DNA of 64,000 nucleotides from Neorhizobium lilium (GTDB lineage: Bacteria; Pseudomonadota; Alphaproteobacteria; Rhizobiales; Rhizobiaceae): assembly GCF_004053875.1 (NCBI RefSeq), contig NZ_SBIP01000008.1, positions 39,606-103,605 on the forward strand, read 5' to 3'. The translations under genes were made by a program, and so were the position numbers. Numbering within the stretch: position 1 is the first letter of the stretch; the number at the start of each line of letters is the position of its first letter. The notes below the pieces were generated by a model that had not been told where the DNA came from, did no database searches, and worked only from the letters and a program-made list of their open reading frames with translations. Shown here one piece after another: positions 9,517-18,323 of the stretch.

Positions 9517-10049
9517 GCACAATCGGAAACAGCAGCGCTAACCCTTTCCAGCCAGGGATCGCGGATCCCCATTTCCTTCATATGCGCAAGCGTGTTGGAG
9601 ACATAAGCCTGGTTCGGACCGGACTGGCCATGCGATCGGTAGACGACCTCAGCGGCATCCTCGACCGCAAGCGCACCCGCATATTGCGGATGATGCCGAT
9701 CGACGATGTAGCTCACCGCCCTGACCTGCCGCCGGTCTTGCAATGAGGCAGGCAGGACGCGTTCAAGATAGACATTGGTGACGAGTTCCCGGCGGCGCAG
9801 ATAGTTGAGGACTTCCACGCGCTGCCCATCGCTAACCCGGAATGCCACCCCCAGGCAGGAGCCGCCTCGATCCAGCCCAAGCACGAGCCCGGGCTGTTGC
9901 GGTGTGCCACGATGCACATGTGACCAGACGCAGAGCGAGCGGCGAAAGCCGAAGACACGCGCAGGAATCCTCTCCTCGAAGACAAAGCCTGGGTTCCACA
10001 TCAGCGACCTGTAGCCAAACACCCAAAATTCGTCCATATCGCGCGCCAT
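9501..10049 (-). CDS. ChaC-like gamma-glutamylcyclotransferase
   Basis: Probable glutathione-specific gamma-glutamylcyclotransferase (releases 5-oxoproline and Cys-Gly). 182 aa. The N-terminal substrate loop reads FGYRSLMWNP, the ChaC version of the YGSLMW box, and GxAFRV and YRSHGQSGPN further on fit the family. The catalytic Glu is expected in the LRRRE segment. Start ATG 10049 has AGGAA upstream; an alternative ATG is 10037. Divergent from the DUF2125 gene with a 54-nt shared promoter region. Confidence 0.85.
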   Translation of the reverse strand: MARDMDEFWVFGYRSLMWNPGFVFEERIPARVFGFRRSLCVWSHVHRGTPQQPGLVLGLDRGGSCLGVAFRVSDGQRVEVLNYLRRRELVTNVYLERVLPASLQDRRQVRAVSYIVDRHHPQYAGALAVEDAAEVVYRSHGQSGPNQAYVSNTLAHMKEMGIRDPWLERVSAAVSDCAQAAG

Positions 10050-10103
10050 GCCGTTTCCTCGTGCGCATACCGCGCGCGATCGCGACAAGCATTGGAGAAG
10101 ATC

Positions 10104-11108
10104 ATGGCAGCGTCAAGCCGAACCGGCGTCAGCGGAAAATTGTGGCTGCTTGCCTGCCTCGTCGTCCTCTTCATTGCGCTCTACACCGCAGGCTGGTTCT
10201 ACGCGGCATCGCTCCTGCGGGAAAAGACGCTGGCCATGCTCGGCAGTCGCGCATCCGATGGTTTTGCCGCTGAATGCGCCGATGCAGATTACCGCGGCTA
10301 TCCTTTCCGCATCGGCCTGTTTTGCTCCAAGGTCTCAGTTGACGATAGGGCCAATGGCATCTCGGCCAGCTTCGGCGCCCTGCGCTCTGCAGCTCAGGTT
10401 TATGATCCCGGCCATATCGTATGGGAGATGGATTCGCCGGCCGAGCTGCGCTCCAGCCGTGGCCTCATCGTCTCCACCTCCTGGAAGAGCCTACAATCCA
10501 GCGTCGTGACCAAGCTCAAGGGGGTAGAGCGGGCGGCCCTGGTGCTGCAGAACCCGAAGACCCACATCGTGTCTTCGGCGAACGGGCAGAGTTTCGACAT
10601 CAATGCGGACCGTGCCGAAATCCACCTGCGCCAGAACGGCCCGGATCTCGACGCTGCCGTCACCCTTGACGGCACAGACACGGCTATGGAAGGCCTGCAG
10701 CAGCTTTTGCCCCGCCTGACGACGAGCGCCGATCTGACGCTTGTCGGGCGCGCCGGGATGATCGACGGCAGCGATCCCAACGGCATCTCCCTGCGTCAGA
10801 CCAAGGGCGAGATGCGCGAGTTCCGGGCCGATCTCGGCGAGGGACGGGTGCTGCTTCTGTCGGGACCCTTTTCCTTTGACGACGAAGGCCGCATGTCGGG
10901 CAAGCTGAAACTGCGGGTGGAAAAGCTCGCCGCCTGGCAGGAAAGCCTGAGTCAGGCTTTCCCGGATCTTGGCCCGATGCTGCAGACGGCGACCAGCATG
11001 CTGTCGGCCCTTGGTGGCGGCGCCAATGCCTCGCTCGATATCACCATCAAGCGCGGCAAGATCCTGGCCGGTGGCCTGATCCCGATCGGCGAGATTCCGC
11101 CGGTCTGA
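10104..11108 (+). CDS. DUF2125 domain-containing protein
   Basis: 334 aa conserved rhizobial protein of unknown function. One N-terminal membrane anchor (LWLLACLVVLFIALYTAGWFY) precedes a long beta-rich extracytoplasmic domain. Two Cys (FAAECADADYRGYPFR and FCSKV) could form a disulfide. Start ATG 10104 is preferred over 10092 because GGAG lies 6 nt before it. Convergent with tyrC, 8 nt apart. Confidence 0.82.
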   Translation: MAASSRTGVSGKLWLLACLVVLFIALYTAGWFYAASLLREKTLAMLGSRASDGFAAECADADYRGYPFRIGLFCSKVSVDDRANGISASFGALRSAAQVYDPGHIVWEMDSPAELRSSRGLIVSTSWKSLQSSVVTKLKGVERAALVLQNPKTHIVSSANGQSFDINADRAEIHLRQNGPDLDAAVTLDGTDTAMEGLQQLLPRLTTSADLTLVGRAGMIDGSDPNGISLRQTKGEMREFRADLGEGRVLLLSGPFSFDDEGRMSGKLKLRVEKLAAWQESLSQAFPDLGPMLQTATSMLSALGGGANASLDITIKRGKILAGGLIPIGEIPPV

Positions 11109-11116
11109 TCCTGAGC

Positions 11117-12046
11117 CTATTTCTTGACGTCCAGCGCGTGGCGGCCGAAGTCCGGCGCGTCCACGTCCTGACCGGCTTGGACGATGGAGCGGCGGATTTC
11201 GCGGGTACGGCTGAAGAGTTCGAACAGCTTATCGCCCTCGCCCCAGCGGATCGCCCTCTGGAGATAGGCGAGGTCCTCTGAAAACCGCGCCAGCATTTCG
11301 AGGATCGCGTCCTTGTTGTGCAAGCAGACATCCCGCCACATGGTAGGATCGGAGGCCGCGAGACGCGTGAAATCGCGAAAGCCCGAAGCCGAGTATTTGA
11401 TGACTTCCGATTCGGTCACCGTTTCCAGGTCGTCCGCCGTGCCGACGATGTTGTAGGCGATGATGTGCGGCAGATGCGAGACGATAGCCAGCACCTTGTC
11501 GTGATGCTGCGGATCCATTTCGTCTATCCGCGAACCGAGAGCCGTCCAGAAATCCTTCAGCCGCTCGAGCGCTACGGGATCGGTATCCGGCAGCGGCGTG
11601 AAAATGCACCAGCGCTCGCGGAAAAGTCCGCTGAAGCCGGCGTCCGGGCCGGATTTTTCAGTACCCGCCAAGGGATGCCCGGGGATGAAATGCACATGTT
11701 CCGGCATATGCGGCGCCATCTGTGCGATGACCGACGCCTTGGTGGAACCGACATCGGTGACGATGGCGCCGGGTTTCAGGCTGCCGGCAATCTGCTGTGC
11801 AACGGCTTCGGAGGCCCCAACGGGAACCGACACGATGACCAGATCGGCATCCTTGACCGCCTCTGCGGCGGACGGCGTATAGCGGTCCCCGAGACCCAGT
11901 TCCTCGGCGCGTTTCAGGGTCTCGATGCTGCGCGTCGAAATCACCACCTCACCCGCCAGGCCGAGATCCTTGACGTCGCGCGCGATCGACGAGCCGATCA
12001 GCCCGATGCCGATCAGCGCTATGCGGTCGAAAAAGGGCTTCGTCAT
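11117..12046 (-). CDS. tyrC: Prephenate/arogenate dehydrogenase (cyclohexadienyl dehydrogenase)
   Basis: Tyrosine biosynthesis: NAD(P)-dependent oxidative decarboxylation of prephenate and/or arogenate. 309 aa with Rossmann motif GIGLIGSS, then VPVGA, VTDVGSTK, and the catalytic/substrate segment HPLAGTEKSG; a helical dimerisation domain follows (SHLPHIIAYN). The start overlaps the end of hisC by 4 nt (ATGA), so the two aromatic/histidinol-phosphate-type genes are translationally coupled. Cofactor and prephenate-versus-arogenate preference cannot be read from the sequence. Confidence 0.92.
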   Translation of the reverse strand: MTKPFFDRIALIGIGLIGSSIARDVKDLGLAGEVVISTRSIETLKRAEELGLGDRYTPSAAEAVKDADLVIVSVPVGASEAVAQQIAGSLKPGAIVTDVGSTKASVIAQMAPHMPEHVHFIPGHPLAGTEKSGPDAGFSGLFRERWCIFTPLPDTDPVALERLKDFWTALGSRIDEMDPQHHDKVLAIVSHLPHIIAYNIVGTADDLETVTESEVIKYSASGFRDFTRLAASDPTMWRDVCLHNKDAILEMLARFSEDLAYLQRAIRWGEGDKLFELFSRTREIRRSIVQAGQDVDAPDFGRHALDVKK

Positions 12047-13152
12047 GCACTGCGCCCCATGAATTCTCCGAGGGTTTCGATGACGCCGCGATTGGCCTCT
12101 TCGGAGCCGACTGTCATGCGCAGCGCGTTCGGCAGCCCGTAGCCTTTGACGGCGCGCAGGATATAGCCGCGGCTCGTCAGAAAGGCATCCGCATCCGGCG
12201 CCCGCTTGCCGTCCACGTCAGGAAAATGGATGAGGACAAAGTTGGTGACGGAAGGCGTGACCTTGAGGCCTATCGTCTCGAAGGCATGAGTGAGCTTGTC
12301 GAGCCAGAGCGTGTTGTGCTCGACGGCCTTTTCGACAAACGCCCTGTCGCGCACGGCAGCCGCACCGGCGGCTATGGCCGGCGCATTCATGTTGAACGGC
12401 CCGCGCACCCGGTTGAGCGCATCGAGAATCGCAGCCGGGCCGTACATCCAGCCGACACGCAGCGCCGCCAGCCCGTAGACCTTGGAGAAGGTGCGGCACA
12501 TCACGACATTGCTGTTGGCGGAAACGAGTTCCAGGCCAGCCTCATAGTCGTTCCTGCGCACATATTCCGCATAGGCGGCATCAAGCACCAGGATGACATT
12601 CTTCGGCAGACCGGCATGCAGGCGGCGGATCTCCGAAACGGGAACGTAAGTTCCGGTGGGATTTCCCGGATTGGCGATGAAGACCATCTTCGTCCTGTCG
12701 GTCACGGCTGCCAGAATGGCATCCACATCGACCTGGCAATCGTTTTCCTTCACCTCGACCGGCTGTGCGCCAGCGCCCATGATCTGGATCTTGTAGACGA
12801 GGAACCCATGCTGGGTGATGATCGCCTCGTCGCCCGGCGCCAGGTAGACATGGCAGAGCAGGCCGAGAAGTTCGTCGGACCCGTTGCCGCAGATGATGTT
12901 GGCGACGTTGAGACCATAGACGGAAGCGATGGCCTCGCGCAGCGCCATAGCCTGACCGTCCGGGTAGAGTTCGAGGTGGCTGGCCGCCTGCTGGAAGGCC
13001 TCGATCGCCTTTGGGCTGGCCCCAAGCGGCGTCTCGTTGGAAGAAAGCTTGAAGACACGGGCGGCGCCGGGAGCATGTTCCTTGCCCGGCACGTAAGCGG
13101 CAATATCGAGAATGCCGGGACGCGGAACGGGCTCACTCGTGACGATGCTCAT
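12043..13152 (-). CDS. hisC: Histidinol-phosphate/aromatic aminotransferase
   Basis: PLP fold-type I aminotransferase, 369 aa. Landmarks: CGNGSDELL, ANPGNPTGTY, LDAAYAEY, the PLP-lysine segment TFSKVYGLAALRVGW and the C-terminal Arg in NALRMTVG. Coupling to tyrC suggests it supplies the transamination of prephenate or hydroxyphenylpyruvate as well as, or instead of, histidinol phosphate; rhizobia often carry more than one hisC. ATG 13152 was used. Confidence 0.9.
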   Translation of the reverse strand: MSIVTSEPVPRPGILDIAAYVPGKEHAPGAARVFKLSSNETPLGASPKAIEAFQQAASHLELYPDGQAMALREAIASVYGLNVANIICGNGSDELLGLLCHVYLAPGDEAIITQHGFLVYKIQIMGAGAQPVEVKENDCQVDVDAILAAVTDRTKMVFIANPGNPTGTYVPVSEIRRLHAGLPKNVILVLDAAYAEYVRRNDYEAGLELVSANSNVVMCRTFSKVYGLAALRVGWMYGPAAILDALNRVRGPFNMNAPAIAAGAAAVRDRAFVEKAVEHNTLWLDKLTHAFETIGLKVTPSVTNFVLIHFPDVDGKRAPDADAFLTSRGYILRAVKGYGLPNALRMTVGSEEANRGVIETLGEFMGRSA

Positions 13153-13262
13153 CGTATCAACCTTCTGACTATGCCTTGGGGGCGGTGATCAAGGGGATTA
13201 GCGCCGGAAACGGCCTTTGTCGAGGGGCGAGGAATGGTCGGCGCCACCGGCGAAACGATGCC

Positions 13263-14003
13263 TTACCGGTTCCTCGTCGTCGGCACGCCCTGCGGCGCCA
13301 GGACGGGCACGAAGACCCGCCGCGAGGCGCGCGCCGCAACCGGAAGTCCCTGGTAGAGCCGCTTTTGCGCTTCGATCACCAGAACGCCGGAAAAGACCGG
13401 CCAGAAGCGACGCCCGATACGGTCGAAGACGTGGCGCAGCTTCAGCAGCGTGCGTATCCTGGACGGCGGAAAGAACAAAGCCTCCGAGCTTGCGCCCGGC
13501 GTAAAATTCGCTTCCCGCAGCAGCGACGTCAGCTGGCCGCGCGAATAGGGTCGGCCGGATCCGAACGGCGTATGCTCCATGCGCGCCCAGACACCGCGCC
13601 GGTTCGGCACGACGATCACCAGCCGCCCGCCGGGTGCCAGTACCCGCCAGATCTCCTTCAGGCTTTCGCGCGGGTTTTCGGCAAACTCAAGCGAATGCAC
13701 CATCAGCACCCGATCCACCGAGGAATCGGGCAGCGGCAACTCCTCATCGAAGACGAGGGCCGTAGACGAGCGCTCTCCGGCCGGCCAGTTCACCGCCCCC
13801 TGCCCTGCCGGCATGAAGGCAAAGGTGCGCTCCGTATCCGCGCGGAAACGATCTAGGTAGGGCACTGCGTAACCCAGGCCCACCAGCCTCTCCTCCGGCA
13901 GCCGCGCCCAGAGCGAAGACAGCGCCACGGTAATCGACTGCTCGGCAACCAGGCCGAGCGGGGAATGGTAGAATTCTCGGAGATCGACGATATCGGCAGA
14001 CAT
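13263..14003 (-). CDS. SAM-dependent methyltransferase (class I-like, divergent)
   Basis: 246 aa. The post-II segment LPLPDSSVDRVLMVHSLEF and the following LKEIWRVLAPGGRLVIVVPNRRG are classic Methyltransf_11 signatures. The canonical glycine-rich motif I is not obvious at the N-terminus (LGYAVPYLDRF), which is a familiar variant in the rhizobial orthologue next to gloB. Substrate unknown. Divergent from gloB with an 85-nt gap; hisC lies 110 nt downstream on the same strand. Confidence 0.8.
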   Translation of the reverse strand: MSADIVDLREFYHSPLGLVAEQSITVALSSLWARLPEERLVGLGYAVPYLDRFRADTERTFAFMPAGQGAVNWPAGERSSTALVFDEELPLPDSSVDRVLMVHSLEFAENPRESLKEIWRVLAPGGRLVIVVPNRRGVWARMEHTPFGSGRPYSRGQLTSLLREANFTPGASSEALFFPPSRIRTLLKLRHVFDRIGRRFWPVFSGVLVIEAQKRLYQGLPVAARASRRVFVPVLAPQGVPTTRNR

Positions 14004-14088
14004 TTGCGAAATGATACCGGACAGCGGTTGGACTTCAAGTCTTCAACCCCTACATTGCCGCCAATGTTTTCATGAATGGGGTCTTTGG

Positions 14089-14859
14089 ATGCGTGCGTTG
14101 GAAATCGAAGTTTTCTCGTGTCGGACAGATAACTATGGCGTTCTCGTCCACGATCCCGAAACGGACCTGACCGCCACAATCGATGCACCGGAAGAGGGAC
14201 CGATCCTCGAGGCCGCGGCGCGGCGCGGCTGGAAGATCACCCATATCTTCACCACCCATCATCACATCGATCACGTGGAAGCCAATCTCGCGCTGAAGGA
14301 GAAGTTCGGCTGCGAGATCATCGGACCGGTCAACGAGGCCCTTGCCATTCCCGGCCTGGACAAGACCATGGCCGATGGTGACGAATTCCATTTCGGCGAA
14401 CACCTCGTGCGTGTGATCGAGACGCCCGGACATACTGCCGGACACATCTGCTATCATTTCCCCGACGACAAGATCCTGTTTGCCGCAGACACGCTATTTG
14501 CTCTCGGCTGCGGACGGCTCTTCGAACGCACGGCAGCTGACATGTGGCATTCGCTTCAGAAGCTCTCTGTCCTGCCGGATGAGACGGCCATCTATTTCGG
14601 CCATGAATATACACTGTCGAACGCCCGTTTTGCGGTGACCATCGATCCCGACAACGAGCGGCTGAAGGCGCGGGCCGAGCAGATCGAAGCAGACCGCGCG
14701 CAAGGCAAGTTCACCATCCCGACCATGATGGGGCTGGAGAAGGAAACCAATCCCTTCCTGCGAGCCGCCGACCCGGCCATCCGCCGCAACCTTGTGATGG
14801 AGAGCAAGACCAACGAGGAAGTCTTTACGGAGATCCGTAAGCGCAAGGACAATTTCTGA
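14089..14859 (+). CDS. gloB: Hydroxyacylglutathione hydrolase (glyoxalase II)
   Basis: Hydrolyses S-lactoylglutathione in methylglyoxal detoxification. 256 aa. Binuclear metal site THHHIDH, then PGHTAGH, the bridging Asp in FAADTLFALGCGR and FGHEYT; the C-terminal glutathione-binding region contains NPFLRA. Start ATG 14089 follows GGGG by 7 nt and gives the family N-terminus; the frame extends upstream without a ribosome site. Confidence 0.95.
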   Translation: MRALEIEVFSCRTDNYGVLVHDPETDLTATIDAPEEGPILEAAARRGWKITHIFTTHHHIDHVEANLALKEKFGCEIIGPVNEALAIPGLDKTMADGDEFHFGEHLVRVIETPGHTAGHICYHFPDDKILFAADTLFALGCGRLFERTAADMWHSLQKLSVLPDETAIYFGHEYTLSNARFAVTIDPDNERLKARAEQIEADRAQGKFTIPTMMGLEKETNPFLRAADPAIRRNLVMESKTNEEVFTEIRKRKDNF

Positions 14860-14879
14860 TTAGGGCAGGCCCGACTTCA

Positions 14880-15311
14880 ATGGCCGAAACCGCGTCACAA
14901 GCACTCGATATCGTCCAGGCCCTCGGGATGCAGCCGCACCCGGAGGGTGGATGGTTTGTCGAAACCTTTCGCGATCAGGATGGAAGCGGTCGCGGAAGAT
15001 CGACTGCGATCTACTACCTGCTGGAGGCCGGACAGCGATCTCATTGGCACCGGGTGCGCGATGCAGCCGAGGTCTGGCATTTCTATGCGGGCGACCCTCT
15101 GAGGCTGAGGATGTCCGATGGCACGTCCATGGACGAAGTCGTTCTCGGTGCCGACATCGCGGCAGGCCAGCGCCCGCAGGCCGTAGTTCCGGCAGATGTC
15201 TGGCAGTCTGCGGAGCCGTTTGGCGCTTTTACGCTTGTCGGATGCACAGTGGCGCCTGCCTTCGAATTCTCAAGCTTCGAAATGGCGCCGCCCGGCTGGG
15301 AACCGGGCTAG
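14880..15311 (+). CDS. DUF985-family cupin
   Basis: 143-aa RmlC-like jelly roll. Recognised by HPEGGWFVETFRD near the N-terminus, STAIYYLLEAGQRSHWHRV, and the conserved AEVWHFYAGDPL. Catalytic role is not established for the family. It lies 20 nt after gloB and is likely cotranscribed. Its TAG stop coincides with the first bases of a solo copy of the 8.4-kb repeat end. Confidence 0.85.
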   Translation: MAETASQALDIVQALGMQPHPEGGWFVETFRDQDGSGRGRSTAIYYLLEAGQRSHWHRVRDAAEVWHFYAGDPLRLRMSDGTSMDEVVLGADIAAGQRPQAVVPADVWQSAEPFGAFTLVGCTVAPAFEFSSFEMAPPGWEPG

Positions 15312-15328
15312 AGTGTGTCCGGGCTAAT
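15309..15328 (+). repeat. Solo end of the 8403-type inverted-repeat element
   Basis: The bases CTAGAGTGTGTCCGGGCTAA match the left end of the 8403-8640 element at 17-18 of the first 20 positions. They start one base before the TAG stop codon of the DUF985 gene. The convergent EamA gene ends immediately after, so only one terminus remains. Confidence 0.55.
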
Positions 15329-16213
15329 CTATTCAGCCGGCGCAGTACGGCTGCCCGGCCGGAGCATGTCGCGCGCGGCCAATAGAGCGCCACCGGTGAT
15401 CAGCACGCAGGCAAGCAGGATTCGCCAACTTGGTTCGGCAAATCCAGACAGGACAAGGATGATGGTGGACAGAAGCGGCGCCGCATAGCTGGCAGCGCCG
15501 ATCACCTGGATGTCGCCATTCTTGACGCCGTAGTCCCAGGCGTAGAAGGCAGCGCCGACCGGCAGAAGGCCGAGACCGACGACAGCTGCCCACTCCCTGG
15601 CATCCACCGGCCAGATCGTCTGCTCCAGCATGACATGACAGACGAAGGAGAGAGCCGCGGTCGCAAGGCAGAAGCCCGTGACGACATCGGTGGACACCCG
15701 GTCGAACCGCCGTGTCAGGAGCGAGTATCCGGCCCATGTGAAGGCGCAGAGGAAAGCCGCACCATAACCCAGGGCATAGCCGGCTTCGAAAGCCAGGCCG
15801 TTCCGCGACACGATGGCGAACGTGCCGCACAGCCCGGCCAGTGCCCCGACCAGATGATGCCAGCGGAGCTTTTCTCCGGGCAGGAGAGCTGAACCGACCA
15901 CGATCAGGAGCGGCCAGAGATAGGCGATGAGCCCGGCTTCCACGGCCGGAGCGTTGCGCAAGGCGGTGAAATACAGGAAATGATAGCCGAACAACCCGCC
16001 GATGCCGGTCAGCCAGACCTTTGCCGGCTGCTTCAGCAAGGCGATTCGCCGTGGCCTCACGGCGAAAAGCACCAGCCCCGGCAAGCTGCCGATGGCGAAG
16101 GTGATGGCGGATAGCTGGAAGGGCGGCATTTTTCCGGAAGCCGCCGTCATCAATGCCAGCAGCGACCACATCAGGATCGCCGTAAACCCGATCAGCGTAC
16201 CCTTTGTCTTCAC
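15329..16213 (-). CDS. EamA/DMT-family exporter (YddG-like)
   Basis: 294 aa with about ten membrane helices in two EamA repeats (residues ~5-135 and ~148-280). The start FTAILMWSLLALM and VEAGLIAYLWPLLIVVGSA resemble YddG-type aromatic amino acid exporters, but the substrate is inference. It lies 31 nt downstream of DUF3108 on the same strand and converges on the cupin gene. Confidence 0.82.
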   Translation of the reverse strand: MKTKGTLIGFTAILMWSLLALMTAASGKMPPFQLSAITFAIGSLPGLVLFAVRPRRIALLKQPAKVWLTGIGGLFGYHFLYFTALRNAPAVEAGLIAYLWPLLIVVGSALLPGEKLRWHHLVGALAGLCGTFAIVSRNGLAFEAGYALGYGAAFLCAFTWAGYSLLTRRFDRVSTDVVTGFCLATAALSFVCHVMLEQTIWPVDAREWAAVVGLGLLPVGAAFYAWDYGVKNGDIQVIGAASYAAPLLSTIILVLSGFAEPSWRILLACVLITGGALLAARDMLRPGSRTAPAE

Positions 16214-16244
16214 CCTGCCCCCTCGACGCCATGGGGGCGTCTGT

Positions 16245-17018
16245 CTAGCCGCCGTACTTCACGGCGGTCACGTAAAGCTGCCCCATCCTCGTCGGGATGC
16301 GGGCATAGACGGGAGCATATACATTCGCCGGCTGTGCCTTGGCAAACCAGATCTCCATCGGCGTCTTCTTCAGATATTCGATGTCGCTGCGACCACGGCG
16401 GAAGCCGGATTTCGGTTCGTACCGGATGGAGCAGACAATGGCGTCTCCCTTGAAGCCATCGGTTGAAAATGGCTTGGTTCCGGCTGGTGTCAGCACCAGA
16501 TCCATGCGGGACTCGCCGTCATAGATCGGCAGGCGGCTGGGGCACACCTTTGCGTTTCCGGGGAAGATCAGTCCGCTCAAGGGATCGAGGACAGACTGGA
16601 GATCCTTGTCGCTGACGGGCACCCAATTGTCAGGGTTGCGACGCGGCGGCGGATCGATGGTCGTCTCCTTCACATTTCCATTGGCGTAAGCCACGTCATA
16701 AACGCGGGTCCGCTTGCCTGTCTTGTAGACGAGGTTGTAGTTGTCCGCCTGAAGCCGCTCGCCAACGACATGTCCGGACACGCTGGTTTCCGCCGAGACC
16801 CGGCTGATGATATCGGCGATGCCGGCCGACTTGAAGCTGCCGGTGATCTTGTAGCCTTTATCCTGAAAATCGCTGGTGAACCGGGCCGTGGCGATCGGCA
16901 ATATGCCGAGCGAGATATCGTACTCGCTCACATGTTGCCCATCGGCAGCAGCCATGGAAGCTGCCGAAAGGACAAAGGCAAGCATGGAGGCGGTGACAAT
17001 GCGAATGTGGGGAATCAT
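16245..17018 (-). CDS. DUF3108 domain protein, secreted
   Basis: 257 aa with an N-terminal signal peptide (MIPHIRIVTASMLAFVLSAA, cleavage near AAADG). The mature part is beta-rich and matches the DUF3108 pattern: EYDISLGILPIATARF, DPLSGLIF, and a C-terminal IEYLKKTPMEIWFA. Probably a periplasmic lipid-like ligand binder; function is unproven. Start ATG 17018 places the signal peptide at the N-terminus; the upstream-extended frame does not. Confidence 0.82.
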   Translation of the reverse strand: MIPHIRIVTASMLAFVLSAASMAAADGQHVSEYDISLGILPIATARFTSDFQDKGYKITGSFKSAGIADIISRVSAETSVSGHVVGERLQADNYNLVYKTGKRTRVYDVAYANGNVKETTIDPPPRRNPDNWVPVSDKDLQSVLDPLSGLIFPGNAKVCPSRLPIYDGESRMDLVLTPAGTKPFSTDGFKGDAIVCSIRYEPKSGFRRGRSDIEYLKKTPMEIWFAKAQPANVYAPVYARIPTRMGQLYVTAVKYGG

Positions 17019-17147
17019 GGTCCGCCCGCGAAGCTGGAGGCAAAGTTTCAAAAGACTTTCGCCATATAGAGCGCGCAAGATGGCAAGAAAATAGCGGCTC
17101 GTCACGGTTTCCCGCCTTCACATAAGAGGAAGAGGCAAGGTTTTGGC

Positions 17148-17176
17148 TTGACGGGGCGAGCCTGTCTGACTATAGA
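17148..17176 (+). promoter_or_regulatory. Sigma-70-type promoter for rpmB
   Basis: The -35 TTGACG (17148-17153) and -10 TATAGA (17171-17176) are separated by exactly 17 nt. Predicted transcription start near 17183 gives an ~86-nt leader before rpmB. Confidence 0.75.
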
Positions 17177-17268
17177 ACCGCAACTTTCCAATCAAGACCA
17201 GTTGGATCGGTGTGCCGGACATTGTCTGGATTAGACCGCCTGATTGAAGAAGAACAAAGGTGTTTCCC

Positions 17269-17559
17269 ATGTCTCGTGTATGCGAACTGACCGGCAAGGG
17301 CGTCATGACCGGCAACAATGTCAGCCATGCCAACAACAAGACCCGTCGCCGGTTCCTGCCGAACCTGTGCCAGGTCACGCTGATTTCCGATTCTCTCGGC
17401 CAGCGTTATCGTCTGCGCGTTTCGGCTCATGCCCTTCGCTCGGTCGAGCATCGTGGCGGCCTCGACGCCTTCCTGCTGAAGTCCGACGAAACCGACCTGT
17501 CGATGCGCGCTCGCCTGCTGCGCCGCCAGATCGTCAAGAAGACCGCTGAAGCTGCCTGA
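17269..17559 (+). CDS. rpmB: 50S ribosomal protein L28
   Basis: Structural protein of the large ribosomal subunit. 96 aa, starting MSRVCELTGKGVMTGNNVSH, the alphaproteobacterial L28 signature, with HANNKTRRRFLPNL and a basic C-terminus. Start ATG 17269 has AAAGG 8 nt upstream. Strong upstream promoter and a Rho-independent terminator downstream make it a monocistronic unit. Confidence 0.97.
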   Translation: MSRVCELTGKGVMTGNNVSHANNKTRRRFLPNLCQVTLISDSLGQRYRLRVSAHALRSVEHRGGLDAFLLKSDETDLSMRARLLRRQIVKKTAEAA

Positions 17560-17593
17560 TCGGCATCAGCCTCTCGTTACATTCGGTATGAGG

Positions 17594-17630
17594 AAGGCTT
17601 GACCGGCACTGCTGGGCAAGCCTTTTCTCT
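17594..17630 (+). terminator. Rho-independent terminator of rpmB
   Basis: An 8-bp stem, AAGGCTTG (17594-17601) with CAAGCCTT (17617-17624), followed by a T-rich tail TTCTCTT. Lies 35 nt after the rpmB stop. Confidence 0.75.
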
Positions 17631-17649
17631 TGACCGCAGATCCCTCCAA

Positions 17650-17682
17650 CTGGTGGCATCACCCAGGATAAAAAAATGCTAG
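17650..17682 (+). promoter_or_regulatory. Candidate preQ1-I riboswitch overlapping the start codon
   Basis: Stem CTGG/CCAG (17650-17653 with 17663-17666; the 3' strand has an extra C) encloses the loop TGGCATCAC. It is followed by the A-rich tail GATAAAAAAA and GCTA (17678-17681), which can pair with TGGC (17654-17657) to close the H-type pseudoknot. The order GC..CACCC..ATAAAAAA..CTA matches the preQ1 class-I pattern. The tail contains the start codon, and AGGA in the stem is the likely ribosome site, so ligand would block translation. Confidence 0.6.
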
Positions 17683-18317
17683 CGGCCCGTTATACCCTCG
17701 TCTACGCCCTGCTCATGTCGGCAGTCGTCGTTGCCTCGAACTTCCTTGTGCAGTTCCCGCTCACCGGTACGCTCTGGGGCATCTCCCTGAGCGATCTGCT
17801 GACATGGGGCGCATTTACCTACCCTGTCGCGTTCCTGATCACGGACCTGACCAATCGCCAGTTCGGCCCAGCCATTGCGCGGCGTGTCGTCTTCGTTGGC
17901 TTCGTGGTCGGCGTCGCCCTGTCCTTCTGGTTCTCTGCCCCTCGTATCGCCATTGCCTCTGGCACGGCCTTCCTGATCGGCCAGTTGCTGGACATCTCTG
18001 TCTTCAACGAACTGCGCCGCAAGGCTTGGTGGAAGGCGCCGCTGGCAGCCTCACTTGTGGGCACCATCATCGATACGGCCCTGTTCTTCTCGCTGGCCTT
18101 CGCGCCCGTCTTTGCCTTCATCGGCGCCAATGACGACTTCGCGATCGGCCAGGCTCCGATCCTCGGCGTACTGGCGACCGAAGCCCCACGGTGGGTTTCA
18201 TGGGCGCTGGGTGACCTCGCGGTCAAGATCGTCGTGGGTATCGTGCTGCTGCTGCCTTATGGCGCCCTCATGAACGTGCTGAAGCCCATGCCGCAAGTGC
18301 CCGCCAGGACAGCTTGA
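17676..18317 (+). CDS. VUT-family queuosine precursor transporter (YhhQ-like)
   Basis: Inner-membrane importer, probably of preQ0/preQ1 for queuosine tRNA modification (COG1738). 213 aa with six hydrophobic segments. Diagnostic motifs are the N-terminal LTWGAFTYPVAFLITDLTNR and IDTALFFSLAF. A candidate preQ1 riboswitch overlaps its start, which fits the assignment. It follows the rpmB terminator and converges on the P-loop gene, 6 nt apart. Confidence 0.87.
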   Translation: MLAARYTLVYALLMSAVVVASNFLVQFPLTGTLWGISLSDLLTWGAFTYPVAFLITDLTNRQFGPAIARRVVFVGFVVGVALSFWFSAPRIAIASGTAFLIGQLLDISVFNELRRKAWWKAPLAASLVGTIIDTALFFSLAFAPVFAFIGANDDFAIGQAPILGVLATEAPRWVSWALGDLAVKIVVGIVLLLPYGALMNVLKPMPQVPARTA

Positions 18318-18323
18318 ACCGGA

